Shown here in pieces: positions 21,501-32,989 of a DNA stretch of 64,000 nt. The position numbers were made by a program, and so were the translations under genes. Below the pieces are notes generated by a model. That model did no database searches and had not been told where the DNA came from. It saw only the letters and a list, made by a program, of their open reading frames with translations. The stretch comes from Neoceratodus forsteri. Lineage: Eukaryota; Chordata; Ceratodontiformes; Ceratodontidae. Position 1 is the stretch's first letter. Each line of letters opens with the position of its first letter. The stretch spans positions 1,802,036,967-1,802,100,966 of the forward strand of contig CM057450.1 of the NCBI GenBank assembly GCA_016271365.2, in the 5' to 3' direction.

Positions 21501-22379
21501 CATTGTGTACTCTTCTTGTGTACTTTCATACATGGAACATGTGCCTGGTGCTCTTACTACAAGGAATACATGACTGGGGTTTGCAGCTAGGCTCACTAGC
21601 TGTTCGTTACCTATAATGAAGCTGCTCTGGGCAGGTCGGCAGCTAAGCAGACTGTTGATAGGTGGATCGTATCACGCATTGGTTTTTGCTTCTGATTGGC
21701 TGGTAGGGAGCCACCAAAGGGGTTGTAGGCTCATTCCACCAGGCATACCCCTGCCTCCATGGCTGCTGCCAGGTGCATCCTGGTCAAGGAGATCTGCAGT
21801 GCTGCTATCTGGTATGGGGTGCCATATCCCACTGCAGCACTGAGGAGCTCAGTCATCATAATGCTGTGTTTGGGGCCTCAGTCCTCCAGTCTTTTTCGAC
21901 AAATAGGTGTCTGCACTTGTCCCCTTCTTTCAGAGGACTGCTGCAAGTCTGCTCAATAGTAGATAGTGAATTGAACCTGGGTTGGCAGAAATAGAGGTTA
22001 TTTACCTGTGATCATAGTTCTGCTCCAGCATTAAGTTCACATCCACACAAACCAGCTGACCTTCCCTGCCAAGTGGCACACAGATACCTGCTGCCAGCAT
22101 GCAGAATCTGATGTCAGACAGAGTGGAGCCGGAGAATGACACCACAGATGGTGGGAGGAGCCAAGCTTGAAGACATCTGGTGACTGAGCTACACTCAACA
22201 ACTGCCATAGTGTGGATATGAACTGAATATAAGTAGCAGAACTACTGCGTGGTTACAGGTAAGTAACATCTGTTTCTAGTCCAGATACTCACCAAGAGAG
22301 TGAGGCACTGCTTTGAGCGGATCACCATCCAGAGTCACGAAGTCTGGGGTGTGTGTTTTGCCTAGAGCCAAACATTATG

Positions 22380-22810
22380 GAGACCATCTTATGGCATTAA
22401 GCGAGGGCTGTTTTGAGCAAAACCAGCATTGGGCATTACCAGTGATAATTCAAACTTAGCAACCAAGGCTATAGAGGCAAAGAATACTGTGTCATCCGCA
22501 TACATGTGGATATGTGGAGAAATGGACAGAGAGAAGGGCATTTAGGAAAACAGAGATGAAAATGGGGCTTTGGTCCTTAGCCAAGTTGACGAAAATGGCA
22601 GTGGTTATTTGATCCTGAGCTATGCTTTTCATCTCAGAGTTAGTGACCTAGAGTAAGTAGAAGATGGAGGAGTGTGGTTTAGGAAAGCCAGCCTGGGATG
22701 AGTCTATGAAGGAGGAGAGCTAGGCAGTATGATTTTTTTTTCTTTACCTTGGCAAGGGCAGGAAGAAGGGGATGGGACAGTAATTCCCGGGGAAGAACTT
22801 AAAGAGCAAT
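22380..22810 (-). pseudogene. LINE reverse transcriptase remnant (minus strand)
   Basis: On the minus strand the sequence reads QAGFPKPHSS near 22690, SIAQDQITTAIFVNLAKD near 22610 (RT block with NLAKD in place of the usual DLSKAFD) and HIHMYADDTVFFAS near 22500, where the YADD catalytic motif is intact. The same HMYxxDT form occurs in LINE pieces at 33325 and 58307, so it is probably one family (Jockey/L2/Rex-like). The fragment has no usable reading frame. Confidence 0.65.
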
Positions 22811-22949
22811 AATTCACTTGATTTTGAAAGCAATCCACAATCACCCCAGTTTAAGCTTACCTATCCAGAAAGTTAACAGTCCTTTTTTGGAAATGTGTAT
22901 ATTCAGTGTTTAAGCAGGGGAAGGGATAGAAAACTCTTATGCTGAGGAG

Positions 22950-23354
22950 CTGGCAAACAGATCCCTTCTCCTTCCTGGTACATATACTGCAAGCTTTGCC
23001 CCGTGCTAACCCTGCACTTATACGTTTTGTGATGTATATGCTTGTGGAGCACGGGAGCGTGCTGTATTGAATTCAGTGGTGGCAGATTTTAGCTGGCCTT
23101 TTTCTATATTTCACATTGCTGCTGGATTTAACTTTGTGCTGCCAATCAACTAACATGACTCTTGTTAATTGACTGGCGGCGTTGACTTAAACCTGCTGGC
23201 ACTGTGAAATGTAGAAAAACTAGTTAAAATCCATCCCCATTGAATTAAATACAGTGCCCTGTTCTACAAACTCGTATGTCACAAAATGTATAAGCAAAGG
23301 GGCAGCTTGCAGCTTGCAGTATAGTGTACCAGGAAGGAAGGATCGGGCTGCCAG
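22950..23354. repeat. Foldback (palindromic) repeat, about 405 bp
   Basis: The left arm (CCTTCCTGGTACATATACTG from about 22970) is the reverse complement, with mismatches and small indels, of the right arm ending GTACCAGGAAGGAAGG near 23341. Other paired blocks are CTTATACGTTTTGTGATGTA with its counterpart near 23280 and CTATATTTCACATTGCTG with its counterpart near 23205. The centre near 23152 reads GCCAATCAACTA...TAATTGACTGGC. There is no coding capacity. It looks like a MITE or foldback element. Confidence 0.75.
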
Positions 23355-23776
23355 GTCATTGATATGCTCAAACATTGAATATATATATACATTCTCAAAT
23401 GAGGACTGTTTAAGTCGTTGATAGCTAGGCTTGCAATAAGGAGGATTGATGATCGCACCTAAGCTGGTGCTCTTTAACCCTCTTAGGGGGCTTTAGAGGG
23501 CCAAGCTACTAAGTGTGGCCCCAGAAGAGAGAGAGAAGAATTAAAAGAGATGAAGGTAAATGATGAAAGGGTGAGGGAGGTAACAAAGGAGGGTGTGGTA
23601 GGTGGGGAAGGGAGTAGGGAGAGAGTACAGGAGGTGCAAAATTGGGGAAAAAGCATTTGCGACCTCAGAAGGGTCAAAAATAGTAATGTGTGAATTGGGG
23701 AAATTCGCTCTGTGAGATATTTTGCGGATTTTCACCACTTCGTGGAGTGGATCGCTGTGCGAAGCCTGGCTTCACC

Positions 23777-25211
23777 CTCCTAGAACAGATGCTGCAAAAT
23801 GCGGATATGGCTACTCCGCCAGTAGAGTTCAAACTTTGCATTTTACGGAGTACTAATATTTTCAATCCTTGATGTCTAGTGGACCCTTCCAATCCATGCC
23901 ATTCACCAGCCCCAATAAAATAATTTAATTATCTTAAATCCCTGGTGGTGTCTAGTGGACCCCCACCCTGCTGATCGCTACCCCAATAAGATATTATTTT
24001 AATTCCCCAGTGGTGTCTTGTCTAGTGGTGGACCCCCACTCCACTGATTACCAGCCCCAATAAAAAATAAATTATCTTAAATCCTGGTGGTGTCTAGTGG
24101 ACCCCCACCCCACTGATCGCTGGCCCTAATAAAAATATATTATCTTAATTCCCTAGTGGTGTCTTGTCTAGTGGTGGACCCCCACCCCACCGATCGCCAG
24201 CCCCAATAAAAAAAAAAACCGTGATCTTAAATCCTTTTGATGTCTAGTGGGCCTCACCGGTAATCACAGTCAATAAAAACAAAAATACAGTCTTAAATTC
24301 CTGGTGTCTAGTGGATCCCCCACCCCATCAGATAGTGCCCCCCACCCTGACCCTGAGTGGGCCACCAGCACAACCCTCCACTCACCTCCATGGCTGGCAG
24401 CCTGACTGACCTCTCAGTAAATGAGCGCATGCTTGTATAAGCACGCACTCATTGATTCAGTCAGCCAGCTCGTCATTGTAGGAGAGGACGTTTTCAGGGG
24501 ACTAGAGAAGGGAAGGGAGGCTGCTCCAATCACTGATGCCCTCCCCGGTGTCTCAAACGCCATTCCCCCCGTCATGCCCCCCTCCAGGGACTGGAGCAGC
24601 CCCTTCCTTCTCTGGCCCTTGAAAATGTCCCGTACAATGGCAGCTGGCTGACTTGTCAGTGAATGAGCGTGTGCTTGTACAAGCACGCGCTCATTCATTG
24701 AGAGGTCAGTCGGGCTGTTGACCACGGAGGTGAGTGCAGGGCTGTGCTGGTGGCCCGCTCAGGGTCGGGGTGGGGGGTAGCAGGGTGGAAGGCACTACCT
24801 GATGGGATGGGGTTGGGAGTCCACAAGACACCAGGGACTTAGGATTTTTTTTTTATTGGGGCCGGCAGTCAGCAAGGTGGGGGGTCCACTAGACACCACC
24901 AGGGATTTAAGATAATTTACTTTTTTATTGGGTCTGGTGATCGGCGGGGTAGGAGGGCCACTAGACACCACGGATTTAAGATAATGTTTTTATTGGGGCC
25001 AGCTATCGGTGGGGAAGACAATTTGTAACTTCTGCTTGTTTTCAGTTTTTTTAAATGCACTTGCACTTAAAAGACCCAAAGCAAGATGAAGTTACAAATG
25101 GTGAATTTCAGTATACAGCCGCAACTCTGCGAAATGCTATGTGGAGGCAAATATGGCGACTTGCTAAAACTTCAGTTGCGGAGTAGAACTTTGCAACATC
25201 TCTAGTCAAAA
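23777..25211. repeat. Large foldback repeat with tandem-repeat arms, about 1.4 kb
   Basis: The outer ends pair (AGATGCTGCAAAA near 23786 with TTTGCAACATCTC near 25195). The left arm (23870-24330) contains about seven tandem units built on CCCCAATAAA, ATCTTAAATCC, TGGTGGTGTCTAGTGG and ACCCCCACCCC. The right arm (24820-25020) has about three units in inverted orientation (CCACTAGACACCACC, GGATTTAAGATAAT, TTTTTATTGGGGCC). Nearer the centre, 24345-24430 is the inverted copy of 24690-24790, and two short palindromes with AATGAGCG/CGCTCATT sit near 24421 and 24661. No protein is encoded. Confidence 0.8.
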
Positions 25212-26487
25212 AATTGATTTGTTTCCTTGTTTGAGAACAGTCATGTACAACTGATCAGGGGTTAAAATGGAATGTATAACATTTCCTGAGTTCATGAACT
25301 GCTAATAATTGGGTTCACGTGTGGTCCATCCAGTTTGCCCAAGTTCCCTGTCTAACCCTGGGGCCTGATCTTTGCTGGGATAGTTTTGCCACTAGGGGGT
25401 CCCATCTGAGCTTTGCTGGTCATTTCTGGATTGACGTAAACTGCTACGCGCTCCTGTGTTTGTGGAGATAGGCACAGGATGCAGGGATACACAGCATTTT
25501 TCTTATTTTGAAAAGTTATGATATCTAGTGCCTGCCTGTAAGCGTGTCTCCTTACCAGTACATCTTATTGCGAATTCGTCTGCGGTGCTACTTTCTGTTC
25601 TGCTTTCTCTGGGTGATGCAGGCCCCTCGCATTGACGGGCCCTGTTCCAGCATCTGACTCTTCTTTCCGAGTGCGGTGCGGTGGAGATTGAGATAAAGAT
25701 TGAGTGGCTGCGGACGAGATCTAAGTTCAGAAGGCCTCTCAGAAGGGCTACAGGAGGGATTAGGGGAAAAAGAAGGAAAGAATAGGACAGGACGAGCACC
25801 TGGCTATAATAGTATCTATGACGGGAAGACAGCAGAAATATCAGTGCAGCTACTCTGTGGACTTCAGTGGACTCTGAGATTTCAGGACTTTTAACAACTG
25901 CCCATTTAATCAATTGATTAGCTTTTACTTCTATATTTTTACCTTCTAATTTAAGCTATGTGGTCGATATGGGCTGATACGGGCTGATAAGAATTATAAG
26001 TACGTTAAATGTTTGTTTACAAATTGCATCAGGTATTGCATTTTTATATTTTTTATGTATATACTCCTTTTATATGTTTTTATGTGTTTTTCTGTATTTT
26101 TTAGGCATTTTTAGGTTTCTTCTTTTGATGTTTGTGTTAACTTAAATTTTAGCCAAACAAGTCATGGGTCACCTGACTTAGCCTTTTTCTTGCCAGTGCA
26201 CAGGCACTTACTCGCATTCAACACTCAAGCTCTGTACCTTATAGAAAGGAAGTCACACCGAGCAATTAGAATATTGATATTTATTTTAACACCTTATTGC
26301 TTACGCTTACGCATGAAGCTTTTAAGCAAGGCTTGGTGCTGTGTTTCTCAGTACTAGGGTATGGTAGCTGATGTTTTCTTAAGCTTTTCCTACAGCTTAG
26401 CACCTTTTGATGTGTTTAATGTTAAACTGACACACTCTTATTTTATTGCCAACCAGATCATCTTGAAATTCTGAATTTTTGTGACAT
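25212..26487. other. No gene or repeat recognised
   Basis: Mostly AT-rich sequence with T-rich runs at 26040-26130. A minus-strand open stretch at 25503-25913 has no recognisable motif or composition that would support a gene. It may include unrecognised old repeats. Confidence 0.3.
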
Positions 26488-26684
26488 AAGAGGCAGTATA
26501 GCGCAGTGGTTTAAGGCTCTGAGCTGCAAATCTGAGACCTGGGTTTGACTCCCACAGCCCCAGCTTGCATACTGTGTGACCCTGAGCAAGTCATTTAACT
26601 TCCCTGTGCTCCAGGTCGCACCTGTAAAGAAACTTTCAGCTTAGTGTGCTACGCCTGGTTAAACAACTGCAAAAAAAAAAAAAG
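26488..26684 (+). mobile_element. tRNA-derived SINE
   Basis: The head has Pol III promoter boxes: A box TAGCGCAGTGG near 26499 and B box GGTTTGACTCC near 26542, spaced as in tRNA genes. The body GTGACCCTGAGCAAGTCATT resembles the central part of MIR/CORE-type SINEs. It ends in a run of A (26671-26684). It is not a tRNA gene: the head cannot be completed as a tRNA, and the sequence continues into the SINE body. Confidence 0.8.
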
Positions 26685-26894
26685 TTTATTTGTCTTTACC
26701 AGATTCATTCCAGTGTAATAGATAAGGTTTGAAGAAATAAGAAAGAAGAGGGGAAAACTCTGGACTTTTGGACATTGTCATTTCTACTTTTAATAGATAG
26801 AAACAATTGATTATTTCATTATATATAGCTAAAAATGTGTTAATTGTTGGAGTGCTTAAGTTCTGAAGTGCCTACATAGAAAATTGTTTATTGG

Positions 26895-28991
26895 GTGTTC
26901 ATTGAATTTTTTGATATCCTGCTGGCAGCATTACTAGACTCAACTGGGGGCCAACAAATGGTGCATACTAGGCAGCAAAGAATGAAGTGCGATACTGTGT
27001 CACCCTTGCAGGTGATGGTTGGTAAATCTACTAAAAAATCTATTAGCAGACAGTCGAAAATAACAGAACATATGATATATAATAATACTAAAACCTCAAC
27101 CCCCAGAATGAGTCTAGCTACCTCCCTCCCCCCCTCGCAGCAGGAGGGCAGCTCCACAGATTTATTGTCAGTACTTCAAATAACGAATAGTGAATCAGAT
27201 CACCTGCAGTGCTCTAGCCATGGAACTTCTAATACTAGAGATAGCGTAGCTGGGGGTAGTTCAGTTATTTTTGATAACTATGACCATAACTATGAGGTAG
27301 ATGAAGTACATGACATTTGCCTGAAAGATAAGTCAACAAATTCAATTACAAAATTTGAAGACTTAGAAGACTTAGGAAAAAAGGAGTTTAATATTGCTAA
27401 AGAGGGCATAATATTAAAGGACCTTCCTATGACATATCCTAGTATGGAAAAGACACCAAAAGTGCGCAAATTCACTTTCTAGGAGTCATTAAACTCAAAA
27501 GAGGAGATGGATAAAGAAGGTATGAACTCCAAGTTGGGGGGATATAATGATGGAACTTCAGAAGACCTTTGTTGGGTTAAAACAACTGAATGATGTAACA
27601 ACAGGATCTGTAGTTTGCAGAGGATGTGGGAGAGCAATGCAACAAGAAGTGAAAATAGATAATCAATATAATCCTTCTAACTTAAGTGACTCCCTCATAG
27701 AGTTGTTAAAAAATTCTCAAAATGCACATTTTTTGCTAATGGAACAACTTAGGAATATACTGGAAAGTCTAAAAGTAGATGTGGTGATTAATAGGGCTAA
27801 AATAGATACAATCATAACTCAAGAAAATAAAAGGGTGGACATAACTGATGCTGAGAGTGTAAAGGGAGATTATCCACAGATGCTGATAAAACAGGATGAA
27901 CAAAGGCCAGATTTTAGTCTAATTGAAATACCAGAAACGACAGTAAGGGAAATTGCTGCTAAAGGATCAAATACAAAAAAGAAATCAAAAAAGAAAAAGA
28001 GATTTTAGTGGGGGAAAATGGAGAAAGATAGGAATCAGATAACTAGGTTTCAAGACAGTTACAATAGCTATAATCATGTACAAGAAACACAGTATGACAA
28101 CTCTTTGGAGGGCAAGTCTCTGTCATTGCATACTTCAAGTAACTCTGACCTATTAGTTAAGTTGGGAACTTTGGAGAAAGAAATCTTAAAACTCAATGAA
28201 CAATGTAGGGCCTTGATTAATCCAAAAGAAAATGTACAAGGACCACAAAACATTAATGAAGGATTAACAGGGTGTATGGAAGCTAATGTAGAGAAGGTGG
28301 TCTCTACTAGACAGTCTATCTGGGGGAAAACTTACTCTCTAATAAGATTATATGGGCCAGTTAACTGGGGGAATTGTAACCCATCTCAGTATGAATTTGA
28401 GGTTCTACAGTATCTAAATAAAAATCTCGACACCATTTTTTCAGAGAAAGATGTTTTGGAAATTAAGAACATGCCTATCTCAGAAGCTACCATGATAGAT
28501 ATTATGTTTCTGCCCCCTAGAGTAGCAAACTACATCTGGATGAATAACTGGTTGTTCTAAGATAAATATTTAATTGTTACTTTTCCCAGCTGCACTTTAT
28601 TTAATATAGAGACAGTACATAAGGATAAACAGGTTATTTTCAGCATGTTTGGAATGTCTAAACTCAAACAAGAAAATAAAGTTAGATTAACTAACTCTAT
28701 AAAAGATCTGCTGATAAACTTCCAAGTATACCAGTGGTAGATCTGGGAGATATATTAGCAAATAGAAAGGGTAAGGGGAGTCAAGTGGATGTAAAAGTTT
28801 CAAACCTAAAACTGGCTGAAATCATTTTGGAAAAGACTACAATTTTAGATAGTATGGGACTTAATTTGGTGACTATGGATTATTTTAATACAACAAAAAA
28901 CCCAATAAATAGGAATACTGATATTACTGGATTTACTGAAGTACCATTAAAACATAGGTTCTTACATCTAGCAGGTCATGGAGAAGATTGA
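26895..28991 (+). pseudogene. LINE ORF1-like region, broken into three pieces
   Basis: Open pieces at 26895-27482, 27547-28008, 28018-28560 and 28734-28991 are lysine/asparagine-rich and contain helical stretches. The second has a CRGCG pair near 27620 and coiled-coil-like heptads around 27690-27800, and ends in a lysine run (KKKSKKKKRF). The third carries SIWGKTYSLIRLYG near 28319. No RRM or CCHC knuckle is evident. Its position directly before an endonuclease-RT frame suggests an ORF1 RNA-binding protein, which is inference only. Confidence 0.5.
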
Positions 28992-29051
28992 CTATTACCA
29001 ACCTATTCACCCTCCCCTGAGGTTACAACTGGGAAATCTGGAATAACATTT

Positions 29052-32000
29052 ATGTCATGGAATGTTACGAGTTGGGTCTCACATATAGTAGAGATTGACT
29101 TTAGAAATGTTCTTATGGAATTGGATTTTATTTGTTTACGAGAAACATGGCACAGTAATAATGATGTCATTATGTTAAATGGCTATGAATGTTTCCAAGT
29201 CCCTGGTATTAAGCACTCTAAATTTGGAAGAAATTCAGGTGGTCTGATTGTCTTTGTTAAAATAGGCATGTTTGGACAAGTACGGAAAATCTTTTCCAAT
29301 AATAATATACTTGGAGTAGATTTTAAGATTGGGGACTTGGATATTTGTGTGCTTAGCTGTTATGTCCCACCAGAGGATTCTGCATTTTATTGTAACGATT
29401 TATGGAATGACATAACGAAAATAGTTTTAAAAGTTTATCAGGAATTACCTACAATAAATATTCTCTTATTGGGAGATTTTAATGCAAGGATTGCTACGTA
29501 TGATGGTTTAATACATAATTTGCTGTTTACAGATACATTAGCCGATATTAATCTTCCGTACAAGAGACAATAAGTTAAATAATAATGGGAAGAAATTAAT
29601 AGAACTTATGATAGATAATATGCTTTATCCCTTAAATTGTAGATTAAAGGGAGATATAGCAGGAGATGTTACATATTTGTCTGCTAGGGGAGCCTCAGTG
29701 GTAGATTTTGCTATCTGGTCAGGAAATCCAGACTGTTGGGAATCTTTAGATATACCCATGCATGCAGAGAGTGATCACGTTCCCTTACTCCTGGATCTTA
29801 GTGCTCCAGTACAGATTTTAAATTACCAGCATAGCCCTACCCTACTTTACACTGAGATTAGAGGGAACAAAAGAATTACCTGGCAACAGGAAACAAATTA
29901 TATTCTGACCACTTTGCTACTTGACTCTTGCATGTCTGATAGCACTGTGGATCTCTGAAACAGGACTTACAGTCCCTAGCACTGATGCAAAGTCAGTTGT
30001 TTACAGAGATACTCAGCCATTTTGAATGTAGCACAAGATATCAACTGACCGCTCCAAGCAATTGGTTTGACAAAGAATATAAAAAGAAAAAAGCTTATAT
30101 TAGAAGGTTAAATAAGGATTATAGGAATCTTAGAATTAAATCAGTATTGAAAGAACTAAATCAAGAAAAAAAGAATTATAAACAAATGATCAAACAAAAA
30201 AAGATTATATATCATAATAAATTACGACAAAAAATGCCAAACACGGTTGAACAAAGAGACATAAAGGCTTTTTGGAACCTGGTTGCTAGGGGATGTTTGA
30301 ACTCCAAATATGAAATTGATTCCTATGTATCTGAAGGAGAGAATCAGATATTTCACTAATATTTTTTATGACCCGGATTTAGAGCTGACCCAGGATAACA
30401 ATAGGACTGTACAAAGTGGCTGTTATAATTACTACTATGGAGCTTCTCCAAGCAATTGCAGGATTAAAAAAAGCATAAAGCGGCTGGGCTTGATGGTATA
30501 CCTTCAGAAGTATATCAATGCCTACCTTTAAAATGGGCTAAATTTTTAGTTATTTATTTTAATAAATGCATTAATTCAAATACCTTCCTGGATTCCTAGA
30601 AGGGAGCAAATATTATTCCCATACACAAAAAGGGTAGACTTTCTGATCAGAGTATGTATAGGCCTATTAGCCTTCTGGATGTAGATTTGAAAATGTTCTC
30701 TAGAATTCTATTAGAAAGGCTGGAGAATGAAGTAATGAAAATGGGGGGCTTAGCAGAATATCATGCAGGCTTTACAGCTAATTATTCCACACTAGATAAT
30801 ATATTTGTTATGGAGTAACTGATTGAAAAATACACCATAATTAGAAAACAGAAATTATATGCAGTGTTTATTGACTATTCCTCTGCATTTGATAATATTT
30901 CTAGAGAAATATTGTGGATGATTTTAGAAAAAAGGAATAGATATGAATTTAGTAGCTTTAATATCACAGCTGTGCAAAAATCAGACTTAGGTAAACAAGG
31001 GGTTTATCTGCCCTTTACTGTTAAGGGCATTAGACAAGGGTGTGTGTTGGCCCCATTATTATTCTCCTTTATATTAATAATATGATATCACAATCTGATA
31101 TCGCCATGTCTGATTTAAATAATTGACACAATCTCATGCCCACTCGTTTATGCAGGCGATGTGCTTCTATCTCTCACAAAGTCTGGACTACAGAATAAAC
31201 TTGATTACATCTATGATGAATCGTGTGAATTAAAAATAAAAATTAATATGAACAAGTCCAAGGTTGTTATATTCAATAAGGGAAAAAAAGAAGACTCTAC
31301 ATTCTGGCTTATAGGGAAAGATAGAATAGAGAGATTAACTAGCTATCTATATCTGGGTGTATTATACCAGGAGAATGGCAACTGGACACTGCATATTGAT
31401 TTCCTTTTAGATAAACTAAAGAAAACTGTAGCTGGATTGATTCACTTTAACGCAAAATATAGGGTATGACTATAAAACCATTAATAATAGCTATTAGATC
31501 TAAGTTTGAAACTCAGTTGTTATATGGATCTGATATTTGGGAGTGTCAGAATTTTAATAAATTAATGTCTCCATTATATAAGTGCTCCTACGTTCAGTTT
31601 TGAAGGTGGGACACTCATGCCCAGCGTGTCTTAAGATCTGAACTGGACATAGAAAATATCGGGCAAAAATCGAAATCAGGAAAGTAACTTGGGCCAGAAT
31701 AACAAGACAAGGATCTAATTTAGTAAGGAGAGCACTAAAGAAAAGAACTCTGGTTTAAATTGGGGTATAAATCTGGTTTATGGTATACATCATTAATTAA
31801 TATTCTACAGAAACATAAAATGATGAACCTTAAAGGGCAGTAGATAGGGTATTGTAATTAGTGGAAAATATAGGAAGTATATATCAAAAAAAATAACCAC
31901 TAATTGGAACGGTAATGATTTGGAATTAATCAGGAGTTCTCATTACTCAAAATGGTTTGCTCAAAATAACTATTATTTCGGCTTTAAACCTTACCTCGAA

Positions 32001-32450
32001 ATTCAGACAGATTCCAAATAAAGATCCATAGTTTCAAACTACAAGTTTGAACAATGCCCAAGTAATATGCTTCTTTGCCGATATAAGCAAAAAGGTGTAA
32101 ATACACCCAATTGTGATTGTAATGTAGGAGGTGAAGAGAACTTAATGCATATTATTTGGAAATATTTTTGGTTTAATAATATATGAGATTACTGGCTGAG
32201 ACCTTTTAAAACTAATCTCTACCAGATTGATAATATGACTCTCACAGTGATTCTTTTCCATACCATGGATGTATGGACTGTTGAAAGACTTGCTAAACAT
32301 CTTAATGCTATTAATCAAATAAAGAAAATAATTCAGATAGTAGAAACTGGGTTGGTCAAAATAATATCTAATAATCTGACCCCTACAAAAACGTATTTCA
32401 CTGATGGATGCATGGTCAGGTGAAAAGTTTATTAAATACTCGAATGATAC
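29052..32450 (+). pseudogene. LINE ORF2: endonuclease and reverse transcriptase, dead
   Basis: The endonuclease begins with SWNVTSWVSHIVEIDF (29055), then LRETWHSNN (catalytic Glu block, 29136) and LLLGDFNARI (29466); SDHVPLLLDLS (29770), after a break, is its last block. RT blocks follow: YRPISLLDVDLKMFSRIL (30657), FIDYSSAFDNIS (30891) and RQGCVLAPLLFSF (31033). The catalytic YADD is YAGD at 31149-31160 (GGC for GAC), and stops occur near 29572, 29956, 30358 and 31083. After 31470 only C-terminal scraps remain, including a Cys-rich patch near 32108 (CDCN). Confidence 0.75.
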
Positions 32451-32989
32451 TGACCAAACAAGAAAAAGAAATTTGATAGTACAAATTGGGTTGATTAAAT
32501 ATATAATATGAAGTTAAGATAAGTTGTACTATAACCCAAAGTTGTACTTAGTACATTTAACTGAAATAAAATTGAATTGCTTTTAAATATTATATAAGAC
32601 TGTTTGCTATTTGATTTGAACATGATTTTATCATATGTCTCAGGTTTTATACTATGTAATAAGTTAAAATTCTGAAGTAAGCTCATCATATTGTTATAAA
32701 AGTTTATCAAGACGATTCCATTCTAATCCTAAATTATGTAATTTCTGCTAGGAATGTTTATAATGAGCCCTGGCTCTGATTAGTTTAATAGTACTGTATG
32801 TAGATTAGAAATTTAAAGGGTGAATTTACTGTGCAATAATGTAAATATTATATTTAGAACACCATTTGGTGTTTAACTGTTTAAATTATTAGGACTTGTA
32901 TGATTGTAATAACTTTCTTGCTACAAACAATAAAATTGAATTGGGTTCACACTGTTCCATTATTACATATCATTTATTTCATGCTTGAC

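Larger units (their letters stand above)
20190..22270 (+). mobile_element. DIRS-like retrotransposon fragment, family I, interrupted by CR1
   Basis: 20270-20757 and 21505-21890 together match the recombinase of the complete element: LKGHLATISAYQVRAG near 20316, CFFKDLDHL near 20403, and HSTRHTPASMAAA at 21729 with the His-x-x-Arg pair. The two halves are separated by a minus-strand CR1. The tyrosine block is lost. 21985-22060 is a diverged ICR and 22120-22270 the right terminal repeat (GGGAGGAGCCAAGCTTGAAG, then GTGTGGATATGAACTG). This copy is more diverged than the one at 1-1440, so it is older or from a subfamily. Confidence 0.75.
26870..32945 (+). mobile_element. Nearly full-length AT-rich LINE (non-LTR retrotransposon), inactive
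   Basis: About 6 kb with an ORF1-like region, an apurinic-type endonuclease, an RT and a 3' end at CAATAAAATTGAATTG (32929-32944). The base composition is much more AT-rich than the DIRS elements around it. RT blocks VFIDYSSAFDNISREILW (30888) and GIRQGCVLAPLLFSF (31027) and the IERLTSYLYLGVLYQENGNW block (31327) place it among EN-RT LINEs; by eye it is nearest the I/Ingi/Vingi-like groups, but the clade is unresolved. Stops and frameshifts occur throughout. Confidence 0.75.

Noticed and set aside
23870..24330. CRISPR-like array
   Set aside because: Units are degenerate, lack unique spacers of constant length and occur inverted on the other side of the same palindrome in a vertebrate genome.
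24421..24651. Coding sequences on both strands in the foldback centre
   Set aside because: They overlap a palindrome and mirror each other's composition; no domain.
25503..25913. 136-codon minus-strand gene
   Set aside because: No motif, no splice or promoter support and no similarity recognised; probably chance.
26488..26560. tRNA gene
   Set aside because: A and B boxes are present, but the sequence runs into a SINE body with an A-rich tail and cannot be completed as a tRNA.
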